NCBI GenBank assembly: GCA_964544765.1
Contig: CAZJDM010000115.1
Coordinates: 1-14,995, forward strand
Direction of reading: 5' to 3'
Length of the DNA: 14,995 bases
Source of the DNA: CAZJDM01 sp964544765
GTDB taxonomy: Bacteria; Bdellovibrionota_B; Oligoflexia; CAYFLR01
Each line of letters opens with the position of its first letter. Positions within the stretch are counted from its first letter, which is position 1. Of this stretch, positions 14,143 through 14,995 are shown piece by piece. A model generated the notes under the pieces. It saw only the letters and a program-made list of their open reading frames with translations. It made no database searches and was not told the DNA's origin. Both the position numbers and the translations under genes were made by a program.

Positions 14143-14893
14143 GCGCAAAATGTAAATTATGAAAATATTGCCAAGAATCATCGGCTGTATAGCCGGGAGT
14201 TAACTCTTCATATTCAGTATCTATCTCATAGTTTTGATAAATATACATGGAATCAACCAGCTTCCAAATAAGACTAATGTGTTTATTTAGAAAAATACGC
14301 TGTCCAACTCCCAAATTCACAAAGGGGAGTACGAAATCAAAAATTTCAATAAAAGAATTTTGTTCCGAACCATAAGGAACAATTTCTTTGGTAATATTTA
14401 AACTGCCTTGTCCCCCCCCAATAATTATGAAGGAGTCAAAGTAAAAAGTAATTCGATTTACAGAAATGGATTTCCCATAAATAGGCGTTAGTAGTAAGTT
14501 TCCACCATATTGATAAAAAGGATCAATCACCTGAGGAATAGCTGAACGATCACCAAAAACGGTTAAAAAGTCATTATAAGTAGAATTATACGCACCACCG
14601 CTGATATAACCAAATCCTTCTACTCCAATATATTCATTTAAATGAAAGCCAATAGATCCTTGAGCGGCAATAGTATTAGTAAATAGATTGTTAACGATAG
14701 TGCTAATATTAGCTTGGGTCTCAAATCTATATTTCTTTTGAAAATATCTTTCTCTAATGACCCTAATTTCTTGTCTATCATAGACCGGTTTTCTTTTTCT
14801 GCGTTTTGGTGCCGCACCTAATAAGAACACTTGGCTCAGAACAACAAAACCAATCAACCAACTAGATATTAATCGAAAAATACGCTTTTTCAA
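14120..14893 (-). CDS. Outer-membrane beta-barrel protein of the Glt-like cluster
   Basis: Predicted outer-membrane barrel of about 257 residues, resembling the beta-barrel proteins found next to TPR/FHA gliding genes in myxobacteria and Bdellovibrio. A signal peptide (MKKRIFRLISSWLIGFVVL, cleavage near LGAA) is followed by a very basic patch (PKRRKRK) and then alternating polar/hydrophobic strands. Features I associate with this barrel family are YGGNLLLTPIYGKS, FYFDSFIIIGGG and NLGVGQRIFLN. It ends in a strand with terminal Phe (LGGSYYF), the usual BAM-recognised signature. There is no ATG. TTG at 14893 (10 nt after GGAG, 14904-14907) is preferred over TTG at 14899 (4 nt). First gene of the operon in this window, and a candidate for the GltA/GltB role of anchoring the complex at the surface. 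Which of the two cannot be told. Confidence 0.78.
   Translation of the reverse strand: MKKRIFRLISSWLIGFVVLSQVFLLGAAPKRRKRKPVYDRQEIRVIRERYFQKKYRFETQANISTIVNNLFTNTIAAQGSIGFHLNEYIGVEGFGYISGGAYNSTYNDFLTVFGDRSAIPQVIDPFYQYGGNLLLTPIYGKSISVNRITFYFDSFIIIGGGQGSLNITKEIVPYGSEQNSFIEIFDFVLPFVNLGVGQRIFLNKHISLIWKLVDSMYIYQNYEIDTEYEELTPGYTADDSWQYFHNLHFALGGSYYF
14128..14140 (-). promoter_or_regulatory. Perfect GGAGG followed by an in-frame ATT: possible AUU start of the GltC-like gene
   Basis: GGAGG (14136-14140), a 5-nt spacer and ATT (14128-14130) precede a textbook signal-peptide n-region (TFKR). An ATT start would overlap the upstream stop by 11 nt, like the other short overlaps in this operon. The same bases also encode the Gly-Gly of the barrel's C-terminal LGGSYYF, so the match may be incidental. 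Confidence 0.4.
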
Positions 14894-14903
14894 TGTCAAT
14901 AAT

Positions 14904-14929
14904 CTCCAGCCAAGGTTATTTTATTTATA
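14904..14929 (-). promoter_or_regulatory. Candidate -10 box and ribosome binding site ahead of the glt-like operon
   Basis: On the - strand, TATAAA (14924-14929) is followed after 16 nt by GGAG (14904-14907) and the TTG starts at 14899/14893. I find no convincing -35 hexamer at the right distance. The operon may also continue from genes to the right of the window, though positions 14900-14995 contain no coding sequence I can support. Confidence 0.22.
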
Positions 14930-14995
14930 CAATATACAATTAAGTGATAAGGTTTTATTTCCTTTGAAGATTTTACAATATTACTATACAAATAA

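Overview
The window is AT-rich and densely coded. It looks like a chromosomal segment of a Gram-negative (diderm) bacterium that makes lipid A-type lipids and has a Lol lipoprotein pathway. The right-hand gene cluster resembles the adventurous-gliding (Glt/Agl) envelope machinery known from Myxococcus and related Bdellovibrio-type bacteria. I therefore infer an AT-rich deltaproteobacterial-type lineage, with Bdellovibrionota as the best guess. No rRNA, tRNA, IS element or CRISPR array is visible.

Layout. Positions 1-254 are a non-coding leader with a weak candidate promoter. Positions 255-4710 (+ strand) hold a compact three-gene housekeeping run: FtsK DNA translocase, LolA lipoprotein chaperone and RimO ribosomal protein S12 methylthiotransferase. 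RimO converges, with an 18-nt gap and an imperfect hairpin, on a minus-strand LpxL/HtrB-type lipid A acyltransferase (4729-5589). An AT-rich spacer follows, and part of it may encode a very small lipoprotein just after gltG.

Positions 5843-14893 (- strand) form one tight operon, transcribed right to left: outer-membrane beta-barrel protein, secreted TPR protein (GltC-like), 1019-aa secreted TPR protein (GltD/AgmU-like), TPR lipoprotein (GltE/AglT-like), 96-aa single-pass membrane protein of unknown family, and an FHA-TM-TonB-like protein with an AgmX/PglI C-terminal domain (GltG/PglI-like). Most junctions are overlaps or gaps of a few bases, which suggests translational coupling.

How the genes fit together (inference from the Myxococcus Glt complex). 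GltG would cross the inner membrane, sense a cytoplasmic partner through its FHA domain and reach through the periplasm with a long Lys/Pro-rich then Gly-rich arm. Its C-terminal domain would contact the periplasmic TPR proteins and, through them, the beta-barrel. The proton-channel motor genes (TolQ/TolR-like AglRQS) and GltJ are not in the window, so motility itself cannot be concluded. The most interesting points are a GltG FHA domain lacking canonical phosphothreonine-binding residues, the unassigned 96-aa member, a candidate 41-aa lipoprotein, and the frequent non-AUG starts, including a possible AUU start behind a perfect GGAGG.
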